A stretch of DNA of 46,908 nucleotides from contig JBJXDT010000073.1 of NCBI GenBank assembly GCA_046153505.1, forward strand, positions 1 through 46,908, given 5' to 3'. Within the stretch, counting starts at the first letter, position 1; every line of letters begins with the position of its first letter. The notes below the pieces were generated by a model that saw only the letters and a program-made list of their open reading frames with translations, ran no database searches and was not told where the DNA came from. A program made the translations under genes and the position numbers. Below, one piece after another: positions 1 through 9,133 of this stretch. Source of the stretch: JBJXDT01 sp046153505 (GTDB lineage: Bacteria > Pseudomonadota > Gammaproteobacteria > Burkholderiales > Methylophilaceae).

Positions 1-1
1 G

Positions 2-301
2 GCAAAGAAAAAAGCGGATGAAATTAGAGCGCTTGGTGTAGAGGAATTGAGTATTGTGCAAGACTCACAGTGGCGCAATGCGATTTCATTTGGGCTGTTT
101 AGTGAGGAACAGCTTGCGACCAATTTGCTGAATACATTGCATGAAAAAGGGGTAAGAGGCGCAACAAAGGCCTTGCGTAATCCTGGCAAGGCGCTTAGTA
201 GCTTATTAATTCAGAACGTGAGCACAGATGCTGCCATGGAGTTACACAAGGTTAAGCAAGAGTTTTTGGGCACAGATTTAGCGCCTGCAGCGTGTAGCTA
301 A
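2..301 (+). CDS. SPOR-domain protein, C-terminal part (partial)
   Basis: The reading frame is open from the first bases of the window, so the gene starts upstream and only its last 99 codons are seen. TTG at 47 is an internal codon rather than a likely start, because the frame continues upstream through lysine- and alanine-rich codons. The segment WRNAISFGLFSEEQLATNLL followed by a helix and a GVRGATK strand resembles a SPOR (septal peptidoglycan-binding) repeat, where an aromatic-Gly-x-Phe turn precedes a helix rich in Ala and Leu. A role at the division septum would be the usual inference but is not shown by this fragment. The stop lies one base from the stop of the convergent lipoprotein gene. 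Confidence 0.55.
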   Translation, partial: AKKKADEIRALGVEELSIVQDSQWRNAISFGLFSEEQLATNLLNTLHEKGVRGATKALRNPGKALSSLLIQNVSTDAAMELHKVKQEFLGTDLAPAACS

Positions 302-302
302 A

Positions 303-875
303 TTATTTTTGAGCTGCGTCTGGAGCTTCCTTGGCTTTCTTTTGGGCTTCGGCCGCATCAGCTGCAGCTTTTGCTTCAGCCGCCTTTTCAGCATCGATAG
401 CTTTAAGTTGCTCAGTTGTTGCTGGCTTGCCTAGCATTACTTCATTGTCTTTATTTTCTTTGCGGTCAAAAACTAAATTTTCACCAAATATAACTCTTAT
501 CCAATCAGGGTAGCTATAAGCTGTCCCTTTGTTGTGATCAATAATAGCACCGATGCCTCCACCAAATAGGATGTTTCCGAACATGCTACCGTTTGCCCTT
601 GAGATAACCGTAGCATGACCTGTTGCTTCTCCTTCTTTGTCACAAGCTACCACTAGGTTCTGCCCTGATCTGTGGACATTAACTGTTCCAGTTGAAGTGG
701 TCGTCCATTCCCCGCGTTCATTTTTAGCTGAGCATTTTGCACCGTTGACAAGTTGATTATTAGTAGTGTAGGTTTCTATCTGTACGGCTTGATTTGCATC
801 TTTTGTGATGGTTGCGCAGCCTGTAGAGATTACTGAAGCGATTACAAGGGGAGCAAAGTAGATAGCATTTTTCAT
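303..875 (-). CDS. Putative lipoprotein with Ala/Lys-rich tail
   Basis: The product has 190 residues. Residues 1-19 form a lipoprotein signal peptide ending in the lipobox-like ISTGC, so Cys20 is the probable lipidated residue. The middle has a Gly-rich stretch (FGNILFGGGIGAIIDHNKG) followed by YSYPDWIRVIFG, a pattern I recognise from small uncharacterised proteobacterial lipoproteins. The last 35 residues are Ala/Lys/Glu-rich, low-complexity and probably helical. No enzymatic motif is visible. The gene stands alone, converging on the SPOR gene, and a purine-rich stretch (AAAGG) lies upstream of the ATG. Function is unknown. Confidence 0.7.
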   Translation of the reverse strand: MKNAIYFAPLVIASVISTGCATITKDANQAVQIETYTTNNQLVNGAKCSAKNERGEWTTTSTGTVNVHRSGQNLVVACDKEGEATGHATVISRANGSMFGNILFGGGIGAIIDHNKGTAYSYPDWIRVIFGENLVFDRKENKDNEVMLGKPATTEQLKAIDAEKAAEAKAAADAAEAQKKAKEAPDAAQK

Positions 876-898
876 TATTCTTTTTACCTTTATTTTTG

Positions 899-937
899 TT
901 AAAAAAAAGCCAGCTCAAACATGGTATGAACTGGCTA
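899..937 (-). terminator. Rho-independent terminator of the aceE-aceF-lpdA operon
   Basis: On the minus strand a stem AGCCAG/CTGGCT (908-913 with 931-936), extended by TCA/TGA after one mismatch, is followed directly by a run of eight T. It begins about 20 bases after the lpdA stop codon, as expected for the operon terminator. Confidence 0.85.
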
Positions 938-956
938 TATTAGTTTGCAAATAATA

Positions 957-2732
957 TTAACGCTTTTTAATATATAAGTCAGTAATCGTGCCTTCTTTTA
1001 TCTCAGCCGCAAAGCAAATGGTTTCCGAAAGAGTGGGGTGGGCATGAATAGTTAAGCCTAAGTCATGCGCATCTGCACCCATTTCAATTGCTAACACGGC
1101 TTCTGCAAGTAATTCACCTGCGTTAACACCCACAATGCCTGCCCCAATCACACGATGTGTTTCTTTATCAAAAATCAGTTTAGTTGTGCCCTCGGTACGG
1201 GCTACTGAAATCGCTCTGCCGCTGGCTGCCCATGGGAAGCTGGCTTTTTCAATTTCAATGCCTTTGGCTTTGGCTTCGGTCTCGGTCATACCGACCCAAG
1301 CGACTTCAGGATCAGTATATGCAACACTTGGGATAACTGAGGCGATAAATTCAGTTTTGTGCCCAGCAATCACTTCTGCAGCTACTTTGGCCTCGTGCGT
1401 GGCTTTATGCGCTAACATGGGCTGACCGACAATGTCGCCAATGGCGAAGATATGGGGAACGTTGGTTCGCATTTGTTTATCTACTTCAATAAAACCACGT
1501 TCATCTACTGCCACGCCAGCATTTTCTGCACCAATGTTTTTGCCATTTGGGCGGCGTCCAATTGAAACTAAAACGCGGTCGTATATTTGGGTTTCTTTGG
1601 GAGCTGAACCATCCTCAACCCCTTGACCTTCAAAACTGACATGAATACCATCTTTTTTCGCTTCAATTTTTGAAACTTTTGTCGAAAGCATAATCGCTTC
1701 AAAGCGTTTTTCCATGCGTTTTTGCAAAGGACGTACTAAGTCTCGGTCACAGCCCGTGATTAGACCGTCCATAAACTCGACTACGCTGACTTTGGAGCCA
1801 AGCGCGTCATACACGGTGCCCATTTCTAAGCCTATAATTCCGCCGCCAATCACTAATAAGCGTTTGGGGATATCTGCCAATGCTAAAGCACCTGTTGAAT
1901 CCATTATGCGTTCATCTTCTGGCGCACCTGGGAATTTTGTGGCTTGCGAGCCGGCAGCAATAATGGCATTTTCAAAGCCAACTGTTGTCACTTTGCCATC
2001 GGCAGCAGTGACTGCGATTTGGTTAGGGCTAGTAAATTTACCTACCCCTTGTACGACAGTAACACCGCGTTGTTTTGCCATGGCGCCTAAACCACCTGTT
2101 AGCTTTCCAACCACGTCATTGGCTTTCCAGTTGCGTAATTGCTCAAGGTCAATTTTGGGGGCGCTAAAACTTACGCCGTGATGTTCAGTTTCCTGTGCCT
2201 CTGTAATGACTTTAGCCGTGTGTAATAGGGCTTTAGAAGGGATGCAGCCCACGTTTAAACAAACGCCACCTAAAGTTGAGTAGCGCTCAATCAGCGCAAC
2301 TTTAAGGCCTAAATCTGCAGCTCTAAATGCTGCAGTATACCCACCAGGACCTGAGCCTAGAACGACTAATTGAGTAGAAATGTCATAATCACCTGTTGCA
2401 GCAGATGGCTTGGGAGCTAATATTGGTGAGACTTCTAGGGTAGGTGCTTTTGTTGCTACTATTTCTGTCGCTTTTGGCTCACTAGCGCTGGCTTCTGCTT
2501 CCACTAATAAAATGAGGGAGCCTTTGGCCACTTTGTCGCCCACTTTAATCTTTACTTCTTTCACTATGCCCGCTTGTGATGAGGGAATATCCATCGACGC
2601 TTTATCAGATTCAACCGTAATGAGTGAATCCTCTTTGGCAATGTTATCGCCCGCCTTGATGTGCACTTCAATGACATCTACGCTATCAAAATTGCCGATA
2701 TCCGGCACGAGTACTTCAACTAAATTGCTCAT
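957..2732 (-). CDS. lpdA: Dihydrolipoyl dehydrogenase (E3) with N-terminal lipoyl domain
   Basis: E3 of the pyruvate dehydrogenase complex reoxidises dihydrolipoamide with NAD+ through FAD. Of the 591 residues, 1-80 form a biotinyl/lipoyl domain with the lipoylation motif ESDKAS (Lys44). An Ala/Pro-rich linker leads to the E3 core from about residue 118. The core shows the FAD-binding GSGPGGYTAA, the redox disulfide GGVCLNVGCIPSK (Cys158, Cys163), the NAD-binding GGGIIGLEMG, and the C-terminal catalytic pair in HPTLSE (His565, Glu570). The lipoyl domain makes it over 100 residues longer than ordinary E3, an arrangement known in Neisseria and other beta-proteobacteria. It is the last gene of the operon, eight bases after aceF. 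Confidence 0.97.
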   Translation of the reverse strand: MSNLVEVLVPDIGNFDSVDVIEVHIKAGDNIAKEDSLITVESDKASMDIPSSQAGIVKEVKIKVGDKVAKGSLILLVEAEASASEPKATEIVATKAPTLEVSPILAPKPSAATGDYDISTQLVVLGSGPGGYTAAFRAADLGLKVALIERYSTLGGVCLNVGCIPSKALLHTAKVITEAQETEHHGVSFSAPKIDLEQLRNWKANDVVGKLTGGLGAMAKQRGVTVVQGVGKFTSPNQIAVTAADGKVTTVGFENAIIAAGSQATKFPGAPEDERIMDSTGALALADIPKRLLVIGGGIIGLEMGTVYDALGSKVSVVEFMDGLITGCDRDLVRPLQKRMEKRFEAIMLSTKVSKIEAKKDGIHVSFEGQGVEDGSAPKETQIYDRVLVSIGRRPNGKNIGAENAGVAVDERGFIEVDKQMRTNVPHIFAIGDIVGQPMLAHKATHEAKVAAEVIAGHKTEFIASVIPSVAYTDPEVAWVGMTETEAKAKGIEIEKASFPWAASGRAISVARTEGTTKLIFDKETHRVIGAGIVGVNAGELLAEAVLAIEMGADAHDLGLTIHAHPTLSETICFAAEIKEGTITDLYIKKR

Positions 2733-2740
2733 GTAAAACC

Positions 2741-4072
2741 TTAAAGTAGTAATCTTCTAACATCGCTCAACATCATACGCATGTGGCTGGTAAAGCGCGC
2801 GCCATCGGCACCATCCACAACGCGGTGGTCGTATGACAATGAAAGCGGTAATATTAATCGAGCTTCAAATGCTTTGGTTTGGGCGTTGTAAACGGGCTGC
2901 ATGCTTGAGCGCGAAACGCCTAAAATAGCCACCTCTGGACAATTGATAATTGGCGTGAACATCGTACCGCCAATGCCACCCAAGCTAGAAATCGTAAAGC
3001 AACCGCCTTGCATTTCTTCCACTTTAAGTTTGCGTTCGCGCGCTTTTGTAGAAAGCTCCATCAAGTCACGCGCAATATCTAACACGTCTTTGCTTTGCAC
3101 GTCTTTGACTACTGGCACCACTAAGCCATCTGGAGTGTCGCAGGCAAAGCCGATGTTGTAATAGTTTTTCAAGATTAAGCTGTCGCCATCAGGAGAAAGC
3201 GACGCGTTAAAGTTAGGGTATGTTTTCAATGCGTTGACGCTGGCTTTGATTAAAAAAGCTAACATCGTGAGTTTTACGCCACGCTTTTCAGCGTCCGCCA
3301 TCATCGATTTTCTAAAATCTTCCAAATCAGTAATGTCTGCCTCATCGAATTGCGTTACATGTGGCGCAGTTACCCAGTTGCGATGCAGGTTTGCACCAGA
3401 CAATTTTTTAATACGTGAAAGCGGTTTTGTTTCAACGCTACCAAATTGGCCAAAATCAATCACAGGCATTGGCAACGTAGCCAATGCACCTAAGCCAGCA
3501 CCCATGTTTTCTGTACGTGGTTTGGCAAGTTCGCCTTTTACAAAGGCTTGCACATCGGCTTGCAAAATGCGATTTTTAGGGCCAGAGCTTTTAACCAAGC
3601 TTAAGTTAACCCCCAACTCGCGCGCAAACTTGCGTACAGATGGGCTGGCATGCGCGCTTTTGCCGCCGTTTACCACTACACTTTCGGCGACTGGCAAGGG
3701 TTTTTGCACAGGTTGGATTTTTTGCGGAGGCGCAGCAACTGGGCGGCTGGGTTCTGGAATCGCTGCTGCTGGGGCGGCTTCTGCTTTTGCAGCAACTGGA
3801 TCTGGTTTTGTTTCAGTCGCAGGCGCGCCACCTTCGGCGGCTTGAAGCATTAAGATTAAATGGCCTTGTGCCACTTTGTCACCCACTTTAATTTTTACCT
3901 CTTTAACTACACCGCTAACTGGCGCAGGAATATCCATTGAGGCTTTGTCCGATTCAACCGTCATTAACGAATCGTCTTTGGCAATGGTGTCGCCTGCTTT
4001 CACCAATACTTCAATCACGTCGACAGAGTCGAAATTGCCAATATCAGGCACTAGTATTTCTTTTAAACTCAT
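2741..4072 (-). CDS. aceF: Pyruvate dehydrogenase E2, dihydrolipoyl acetyltransferase
   Basis: E2 transfers the acetyl group from lipoamide to CoA and forms the core of the complex. The 443-residue protein has one N-terminal lipoyl domain (ESDKAS, Lys43), an Ala/Pro-rich hinge at about 80-135, a peripheral-subunit-binding domain at about 140-180 (ASPSVRKFARELGVNLS), and a catalytic domain from about 210. The catalytic domain ends with the YDHRVVDGA motif (His416, Asp420). Its single lipoyl domain contrasts with the three of E. coli AceF. The domain is nearly the same as that on LpdA, suggesting duplication. The gene lies 54 bases after aceE and just before lpdA. Confidence 0.97.
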   Translation of the reverse strand: MSLKEILVPDIGNFDSVDVIEVLVKAGDTIAKDDSLMTVESDKASMDIPAPVSGVVKEVKIKVGDKVAQGHLILMLQAAEGGAPATETKPDPVAAKAEAAPAAAIPEPSRPVAAPPQKIQPVQKPLPVAESVVVNGGKSAHASPSVRKFARELGVNLSLVKSSGPKNRILQADVQAFVKGELAKPRTENMGAGLGALATLPMPVIDFGQFGSVETKPLSRIKKLSGANLHRNWVTAPHVTQFDEADITDLEDFRKSMMADAEKRGVKLTMLAFLIKASVNALKTYPNFNASLSPDGDSLILKNYYNIGFACDTPDGLVVPVVKDVQSKDVLDIARDLMELSTKARERKLKVEEMQGGCFTISSLGGIGGTMFTPIINCPEVAILGVSRSSMQPVYNAQTKAFEARLILPLSLSYDHRVVDGADGARFTSHMRMMLSDVRRLLL

Positions 4073-4126
4073 TATTTACTCCGAGCCAATTATTAAATCC
4101 ATTTAATTAAAAAAAGCAACAAGCTA

Positions 4127-6790
4127 TTAAATAGTCGTTGGGTTCGGTTTGGCAGGATTTAGCTTATACTTTTTAACCGCTTCTGCAACCTTGGCAGCAG
4201 GCAATTTGCCTTCATCGCTCAAGGCTTTAAGTGCGGCCACCACCACGTAATAGCGATTGACTTCAAAGAAGTCACGCAAGGCTTCACGGCTGTCTGATCG
4301 GCCATAGCCATCTGTTCCAAGTGCCACAAATTTTGTGGGCACAAACGGCGCAATTTGCTCGGCAAAGCTTTTCATATAGTCAGTTGAAGCAATCACAGGC
4401 CCTGTAGCCTCTTTTAAACATTGTGCTACATAGCTTACTTTTTGTTTTTTCTCTGGGTTAAGCATATTCCAGCGCTCACAATCTAAGCCCTCGCGACGTA
4501 GCTCGGTAAAGCTTGGTGCGCTCCATACATCTGCCGCAATACCCCAGTCTTTTTCAAGCAACTCGGCTGCGGCAATCACTTCACGTAAAATTACGCCAGA
4601 GCCCATCAATTGTACTTGTGCCTTTTTAGATTTGCTAAAGCTGTACATGCCTTTGAGGATGCCTTCAGCAGAGTCTTTTGGCATTTCTGGGTGGCTGTAG
4701 TTTTCGTTCATCAAGGTGATGTAGTAATACACATCTTCTTGATTTTGCACCATGCGGCGCAAGCCTTCTTGAATAATCACCGCTAACTCATATGCAAACG
4801 TTGGGTCGTAAGACACGCAGTTAGGAATGGTGGCGGACATCAAGTGGCTGTGACCATCTTCATGTTGTAAGCCTTCGCCATTCAATGTGGTGCGGCCAGC
4901 CGTTGCACCTAGCAAGAAACCGCGCGCACGTGAGTCACCTGCTGCCCATGCAAAGTCACCAATGCGCTGGAAACCAAACATCGAGTAATATATGTAGAAA
5001 GGAATCATTTGTGTGCCAGTGACGCTGTATGACGTAGCTGCCGCTAACCAGCTGGCGAATGAGCCTGCTTCGTTAATGCCTTCTTCTAAAATTTGGCCAG
5101 TTTTTGATTCTTTGTAGTACATCACTTGGTCAGAGTCTTGTGGCTCATACAATTGACCAACTGAAGAGTAAATGCCCAATTGACGGAACATGCCTTCCAT
5201 ACCAAAAGTACGCGCCTCATCGGGCACAATCGGTACAACAAATTTGCCAATTTCTTTATCACGCACCAGCGTCGATAAAATACGCACAAATGCCATGGTG
5301 GTAGAAATTTCACGTTCACCAGTGGCGACTAACATATTGTCAAAAGCTGCTAAGTCAGGCACTTTGAGTTCGTTACCTTTGCGGCGACGTTGCGGTACAA
5401 AGCCACCCATTGCGGCGCGGCGCTCTGCTAAGTATTGCATTTCTGGGCTGTCATCTGCGGGTTTGTAGAATGATAACTTTTCTACTTGCTCGTCGGTTAA
5501 TGCCAAATCAAAGCGGTCACGGAATTTTTTGAGCGACTCAATATCCATGCTTTTTTGTTGATGCGTGGTATTTTGGCCTTCTCCCGCATCGCCCATGCCA
5601 TAACCTTTAACGGTTTTAGCTAAAATCACAGTCGGTTGACCTTTGTGGTTCACTGCGGCGTGATACGCTGCATACACTTTGTGTGGGTCATGACCGCCAC
5701 GGTTTAAGCGCCAAATGTCCGCATCTGACATGGCGGCGACCATTTCTTTGAGCTCAGGATATCTACCAAAGAAGTGCTCACGGGTGTAGGCGCCGCCTTT
5801 TTGTTTAAAGTTTTGGTATTCGCCATCGACGCATTCTTCCATGCGTTTTTTCAGCAAGCCATCTTTATCCATTGCTAACAGAGGATCCCAGTAAGAACCC
5901 CATACTACTTTGATTGCATTCCAGCCTGCACCACGGAAGTTAGACTCTAGTTCTTGAATAATTTTTCCATTGCCACGGACAGGGCCATCCAAGCGTTGTA
6001 AGTTACAGTTGATGACGAAAATCAGGTTATCTAAGCCTTCACGTGCTGCGAGTGAAATCGCGCCTTGTGATTCTGGCTCGTCCATTTCGCCATCGCCACA
6101 GAACACCCAGACTTTACGGTCAGAGGTATCCGCAATGCCGCGGTTATGCATGTATTTAAGAAAACGTGCTTGGTAAATACCCGCCAATGGGCCTAAACCC
6201 ATTGAAACGGTGGGGAACTGCCAGAAATCAGGCATTAACCAAGGGTGTGGGTAGCTAGATAAGCCATTGCCGCCTGTTTCTTGGCGGAAATTATTCATTT
6301 GTTCTTCATTAAAACGGCCTTCTAAGAAAGCACGCGCATACACGCCTGGTGAAGAGTGACCTTGGAAGTACACACAATCGCCACCAAAATTATCATTTGG
6401 TGCACGGAAAAAATAGTTAAAACCGGTGTCATACAAAGTAGCAGCTGATTGGAAGCTCGCAATATGACCTCCCACACCAGGCGATTTTTCGTTAGCGCGT
6501 AACACTGTCATAATGGCGTTCCAACGCACAAGTGCGCGCACACGGCGCTCTAATTCAGGGTCGCCTGGCAACTTGGCTTGCAAATGGGTTGGAATGGTGT
6601 TGACGTATGAGGTCGTCGCGTTATATGGCAAATTGCTGCCAGAACGACGCGCATGGTCAATCATGGCCTCTAGCAAAAAGTGAGCGCGCTCATTACCCTC
6701 GTTATCGATGACAGATTGCAGTGCCTCTAGCCATTCTAGGGTTTCCTGTGCGTCAGTTTCGGTTAAGCCAGTTTGAGGATTAAAAGTCAT
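4127..6790 (-). CDS. aceE: Pyruvate dehydrogenase E1, homodimeric type
   Basis: This thiamine-diphosphate enzyme decarboxylates pyruvate and acetylates lipoyl-E2, linking glycolysis to acetyl-CoA. The length of 887 residues matches the homodimeric AceE family. The ThDP/Mg signature is seen in FCGDGEMDEPESQGA with a downstream NCNLQRLDGPVRGN. Other family blocks include HSSPGVYARAFLEGR, KTVKGYGMG and the E1-type GEGLQHEDGHSHL. It is the first gene of the aceE-aceF-lpdA operon. A GGAG sequence lies about ten bases upstream of the ATG, and about 200 bases separate it from the divergent aminopeptidase gene. No PdhR-type regulator gene is adjacent. Confidence 0.98.
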   Translation of the reverse strand: MTFNPQTGLTETDAQETLEWLEALQSVIDNEGNERAHFLLEAMIDHARRSGSNLPYNATTSYVNTIPTHLQAKLPGDPELERRVRALVRWNAIMTVLRANEKSPGVGGHIASFQSAATLYDTGFNYFFRAPNDNFGGDCVYFQGHSSPGVYARAFLEGRFNEEQMNNFRQETGGNGLSSYPHPWLMPDFWQFPTVSMGLGPLAGIYQARFLKYMHNRGIADTSDRKVWVFCGDGEMDEPESQGAISLAAREGLDNLIFVINCNLQRLDGPVRGNGKIIQELESNFRGAGWNAIKVVWGSYWDPLLAMDKDGLLKKRMEECVDGEYQNFKQKGGAYTREHFFGRYPELKEMVAAMSDADIWRLNRGGHDPHKVYAAYHAAVNHKGQPTVILAKTVKGYGMGDAGEGQNTTHQQKSMDIESLKKFRDRFDLALTDEQVEKLSFYKPADDSPEMQYLAERRAAMGGFVPQRRRKGNELKVPDLAAFDNMLVATGEREISTTMAFVRILSTLVRDKEIGKFVVPIVPDEARTFGMEGMFRQLGIYSSVGQLYEPQDSDQVMYYKESKTGQILEEGINEAGSFASWLAAATSYSVTGTQMIPFYIYYSMFGFQRIGDFAWAAGDSRARGFLLGATAGRTTLNGEGLQHEDGHSHLMSATIPNCVSYDPTFAYELAVIIQEGLRRMVQNQEDVYYYITLMNENYSHPEMPKDSAEGILKGMYSFSKSKKAQVQLMGSGVILREVIAAAELLEKDWGIAADVWSAPSFTELRREGLDCERWNMLNPEKKQKVSYVAQCLKEATGPVIASTDYMKSFAEQIAPFVPTKFVALGTDGYGRSDSREALRDFFEVNRYYVVVAALKALSDEGKLPAAKVAEAVKKYKLNPAKPNPTTI

Positions 6791-6992
6791 GCGTGCGTTA
6801 TCTCCGTATTGCGGTTGCAGGGCGTATCTATTATGCTAGATGCAAGCAACTAAACGTGGTGTAGGTTGTTCTATAAGGCTGTAGTGTCGCTTTTTTGGCT
6901 GTTTTGGTCAAGTTAAACCGTTGGTTTGGCTTGTTTTCTTAGCGATTTGCTAAGAGTTTGCAAGATTTTATATAAGAGTCTGGGAATATTAA
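6791..6992. promoter_or_regulatory. Divergent intergenic region between aceE and the aminopeptidase gene
   Basis: About 200 bases carry the promoters for two divergent units. On the minus strand a CATAAT -10-like box lies about 40 bases upstream of aceE. On the plus strand a TATAAG box lies about 20 bases before the aminopeptidase start. Neither has a convincing -35, so exact promoters are uncertain. No operator repeat was recognised. Confidence 0.35.
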
Positions 6993-8450
6993 ATGTCGTT
7001 AAAATTAACGCAAAATACTTCAATTTGTAGTGAAAAGTCATTATCTTTAGAAAAACACATTCTTTTCGTATTAAATGATGGTGACAAGAATGCATTTCCA
7101 TACGCACAATTACTTACTAACAAGCTTAGGCGTTCAAAAACAGAGTTTAAAGATTTAAAAAAAACGCCTATTTCTTTGGAGTTGCCTAATGGAGGGCTGG
7201 CGAGCTTTATTGTATTGACGGATAAATTAACAATGTTTCAAAAACACACTTTGCTACGCAAAGCTATCAAGCCATTACTTGATGAGTATCCAGAAAATTT
7301 GGCGATTTGTGTATTTGGTGATGATGCCGCGCGCGAAGCCCATGCTTGTGCGGCTTATTACGTTGCAACCGTGAATGCCGCTGAGTTACCAAGTAGAAAG
7401 AAAAAAGATAGAAAAACTTCTACACTAAAGTCTATTGTGATTCATGGACATAAGGCTGGCCACAATTACGCATATGTGAATGCGCGCGTGGCTGGCAATA
7501 TGCTTTGTCGCAGCTTGACTATGCTGCCCCCGAACGAATTAACGCCAACAATCTATCGCAAAAAAGTTGTAGATTTAGCAAAACAAAATGGCTGGAAACA
7601 TGAAGAGTTTGATATGCCTAAACTTAAAAAAATGGGTGCTGGCGCTTTCTATGCAGTTGGGCAGGGTAGCGAGCCAATGGATGCGGCAATTGTTCATCTC
7701 ACTTATTCGCCAAAAGGCGCAAGGAAACATATTGCGCTTGTGGGCAAGGGTATTTGCTTTGATACGGGTGGACATAATTTGAAGCCCGCAAAATATATGC
7801 AGGGTATGCATGAAGATATGAACGGCAGCGCGGTTGCGCTGGGTGTTTTGTTAGCGGCCACGCAAATGAAGTTAGAAGTGAAGTTGGATTGCTGGTTGGC
7901 GATTGCGCAGAACCATATTGGGCCGCTTGCTTATAAACAAAATGATGTGGTAACTGCGCTTAATGGGTTGACCATTGAGATAGTACATACTGATGCAGAG
8001 GGGCGGATGGTGCTGGCCGATACTTTAACGCTCGCTTCCCGCGCTAAGCCAGATGTAATTTTGGATTACGCCACGCTCACTGGAAGCATGGCGGTTGCAG
8101 TGACGGATCGTATGAGTGGTGTCATCGCTAACAGGCCTGAATTGGCCTGCAAAGCGATAGGAGCGGGCGCTGCGGCTGGAGAACGCATTGTGGCTTTTCC
8201 TTATGAAGAAGACATGGACAGCGATTTGGATAGCGATATTGCCGACATTAAACAATGCACACTTGAGGGCGGTGGCGATCACATGCATGCAGCACGTTTT
8301 ATGGGTAAATTTATCGAAAATGACATCGCTTGGTTGCACGCGGACTTATCGAGTACTAATCGCAAGGATGGCTTGGGCGCAGTACAAAGCGATGTGAATG
8401 GTTTTGGCGTTGGGTTTGGGTTGGAGATGATAAAAAGCTTAATTGCTTAA
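6993..8450 (+). CDS. M17 leucyl aminopeptidase family protein
   Basis: A cytosolic two-metal aminopeptidase that removes N-terminal residues from peptides. The catalytic half (about 165-480) carries the M17 blocks: GKGICFDTGG (Lys252, Asp257 as metal ligands), NLKP (Lys264), MHEDMNGSA (Asp275) and HTDAEGRMVLADTL (Asp334, Glu336, Arg338), so the active site is intact. Residues 1-150 are poorly conserved, as is usual in the family, and a basic patch RKKKDRK sits at 135-141. The signature is HTDAEGR rather than the classical NTDAEGR, so this may be a divergent branch and not the housekeeping PepA. It is transcribed divergently from the pdh operon and is followed 26 bases later by a Crp/Fnr gene. 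Confidence 0.9.
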   Translation: MSLKLTQNTSICSEKSLSLEKHILFVLNDGDKNAFPYAQLLTNKLRRSKTEFKDLKKTPISLELPNGGLASFIVLTDKLTMFQKHTLLRKAIKPLLDEYPENLAICVFGDDAAREAHACAAYYVATVNAAELPSRKKKDRKTSTLKSIVIHGHKAGHNYAYVNARVAGNMLCRSLTMLPPNELTPTIYRKKVVDLAKQNGWKHEEFDMPKLKKMGAGAFYAVGQGSEPMDAAIVHLTYSPKGARKHIALVGKGICFDTGGHNLKPAKYMQGMHEDMNGSAVALGVLLAATQMKLEVKLDCWLAIAQNHIGPLAYKQNDVVTALNGLTIEIVHTDAEGRMVLADTLTLASRAKPDVILDYATLTGSMAVAVTDRMSGVIANRPELACKAIGAGAAAGERIVAFPYEEDMDSDLDSDIADIKQCTLEGGGDHMHAARFMGKFIENDIAWLHADLSSTNRKDGLGAVQSDVNGFGVGFGLEMIKSLIA

Positions 8451-8476
8451 ATAAAAATAAATTAAGGGGGACGCAA

Positions 8477-9133
8477 ATGCAGGATTTGGCTTGGCTTGAA
8501 CAGTTTCCGCCCTTGCTACATTTGGAGGAAAATGTACGCGAGTTGTTGGCAAAAAATTCGCGCATTGTAGAAGCGCCGGTTGGTACTATTGGTTACCGCG
8601 AAGGTGGACCATGTGGGGTTTATGTGATGCGCCTCGCAGGGCAATCGCGCGTATACAAAATGTCGCAAAGTGGCCGCGAAATTTTGCTGTATCGTGTGAA
8701 TGCGGGTGAAACTTGCGTGATTACGACGACTTGTTTGCTTGGAAACAGTGATTATCCTGCTTCTACCATTGTTGAGGAAGCCATTCGTGATGTGATTATT
8801 CCAGCCGCTGCTTTTAACCAACTCATGGTCGATTCTAAAGTGTTCCGTACTTTTGTCATGACGAACTATGGCGCACTGATTAGTGATTTAATTGTATTAT
8901 TGGATGAGGTAGCTTTTCATAACTTGGATGCGCGCTTGGCAAAAACCCTGTTGGATGCAGGTAGCGATAATGTCAGCCGCACGCATCAACAAATTGCCGA
9001 TGAGCTAGGCACAGCGCGGGAAGTGGTGAGCAGACAACTAAAGCGATTTGAGCAGAAAAACTGGGTGAAACTAGGGCGCGGACAGATAGACTTAATTAAC
9101 CGCACACAATTAGAGAAGCTCTCGCAAAACTAG
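8477..9133 (+). CDS. Crp/Fnr family transcriptional regulator
   Basis: The 218-residue protein has a cyclic-nucleotide-binding-like beta-barrel (about 15-130), a dimerisation helix (about 130-155) and a C-terminal winged helix (about 160-212). The recognition region is THQQIADELGTAREVVSRQL, typical of Crp-family helix-turn-helix domains. There is no N-terminal cysteine cluster like that of FNR, so an oxygen-sensing iron-sulfur cluster is unlikely; the ligand is unknown. TAAGGGGG is a strong ribosome binding site before the ATG. Its stop codon overlaps that of the convergent pentapeptide gene by four bases. Being 26 bases after the aminopeptidase gene, it could be co-transcribed with it. Confidence 0.9.
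   Translation: MQDLAWLEQFPPLLHLEENVRELLAKNSRIVEAPVGTIGYREGGPCGVYVMRLAGQSRVYKMSQSGREILLYRVNAGETCVITTTCLLGNSDYPASTIVEEAIRDVIIPAAAFNQLMVDSKVFRTFVMTNYGALISDLIVLLDEVAFHNLDARLAKTLLDAGSDNVSRTHQQIADELGTAREVVSRQLKRFEQKNWVKLGRGQIDLINRTQLEKLSQN

Noticed and set aside
331..513. Plus-strand open frame inside the lipoprotein gene
   Set aside because: It is an Ala/Ser-rich shadow of the Ala/Lys coding sequence on the other strand, without a recognisable start signal or domain. Similar long antisense frames in the pdh genes, 3234-3845 and elsewhere were left out for the same reason.
8477..9133. FNR-type oxygen sensor
   Set aside because: The N-terminal cysteine cluster is lacking, so only the general Crp/Fnr family is assigned.
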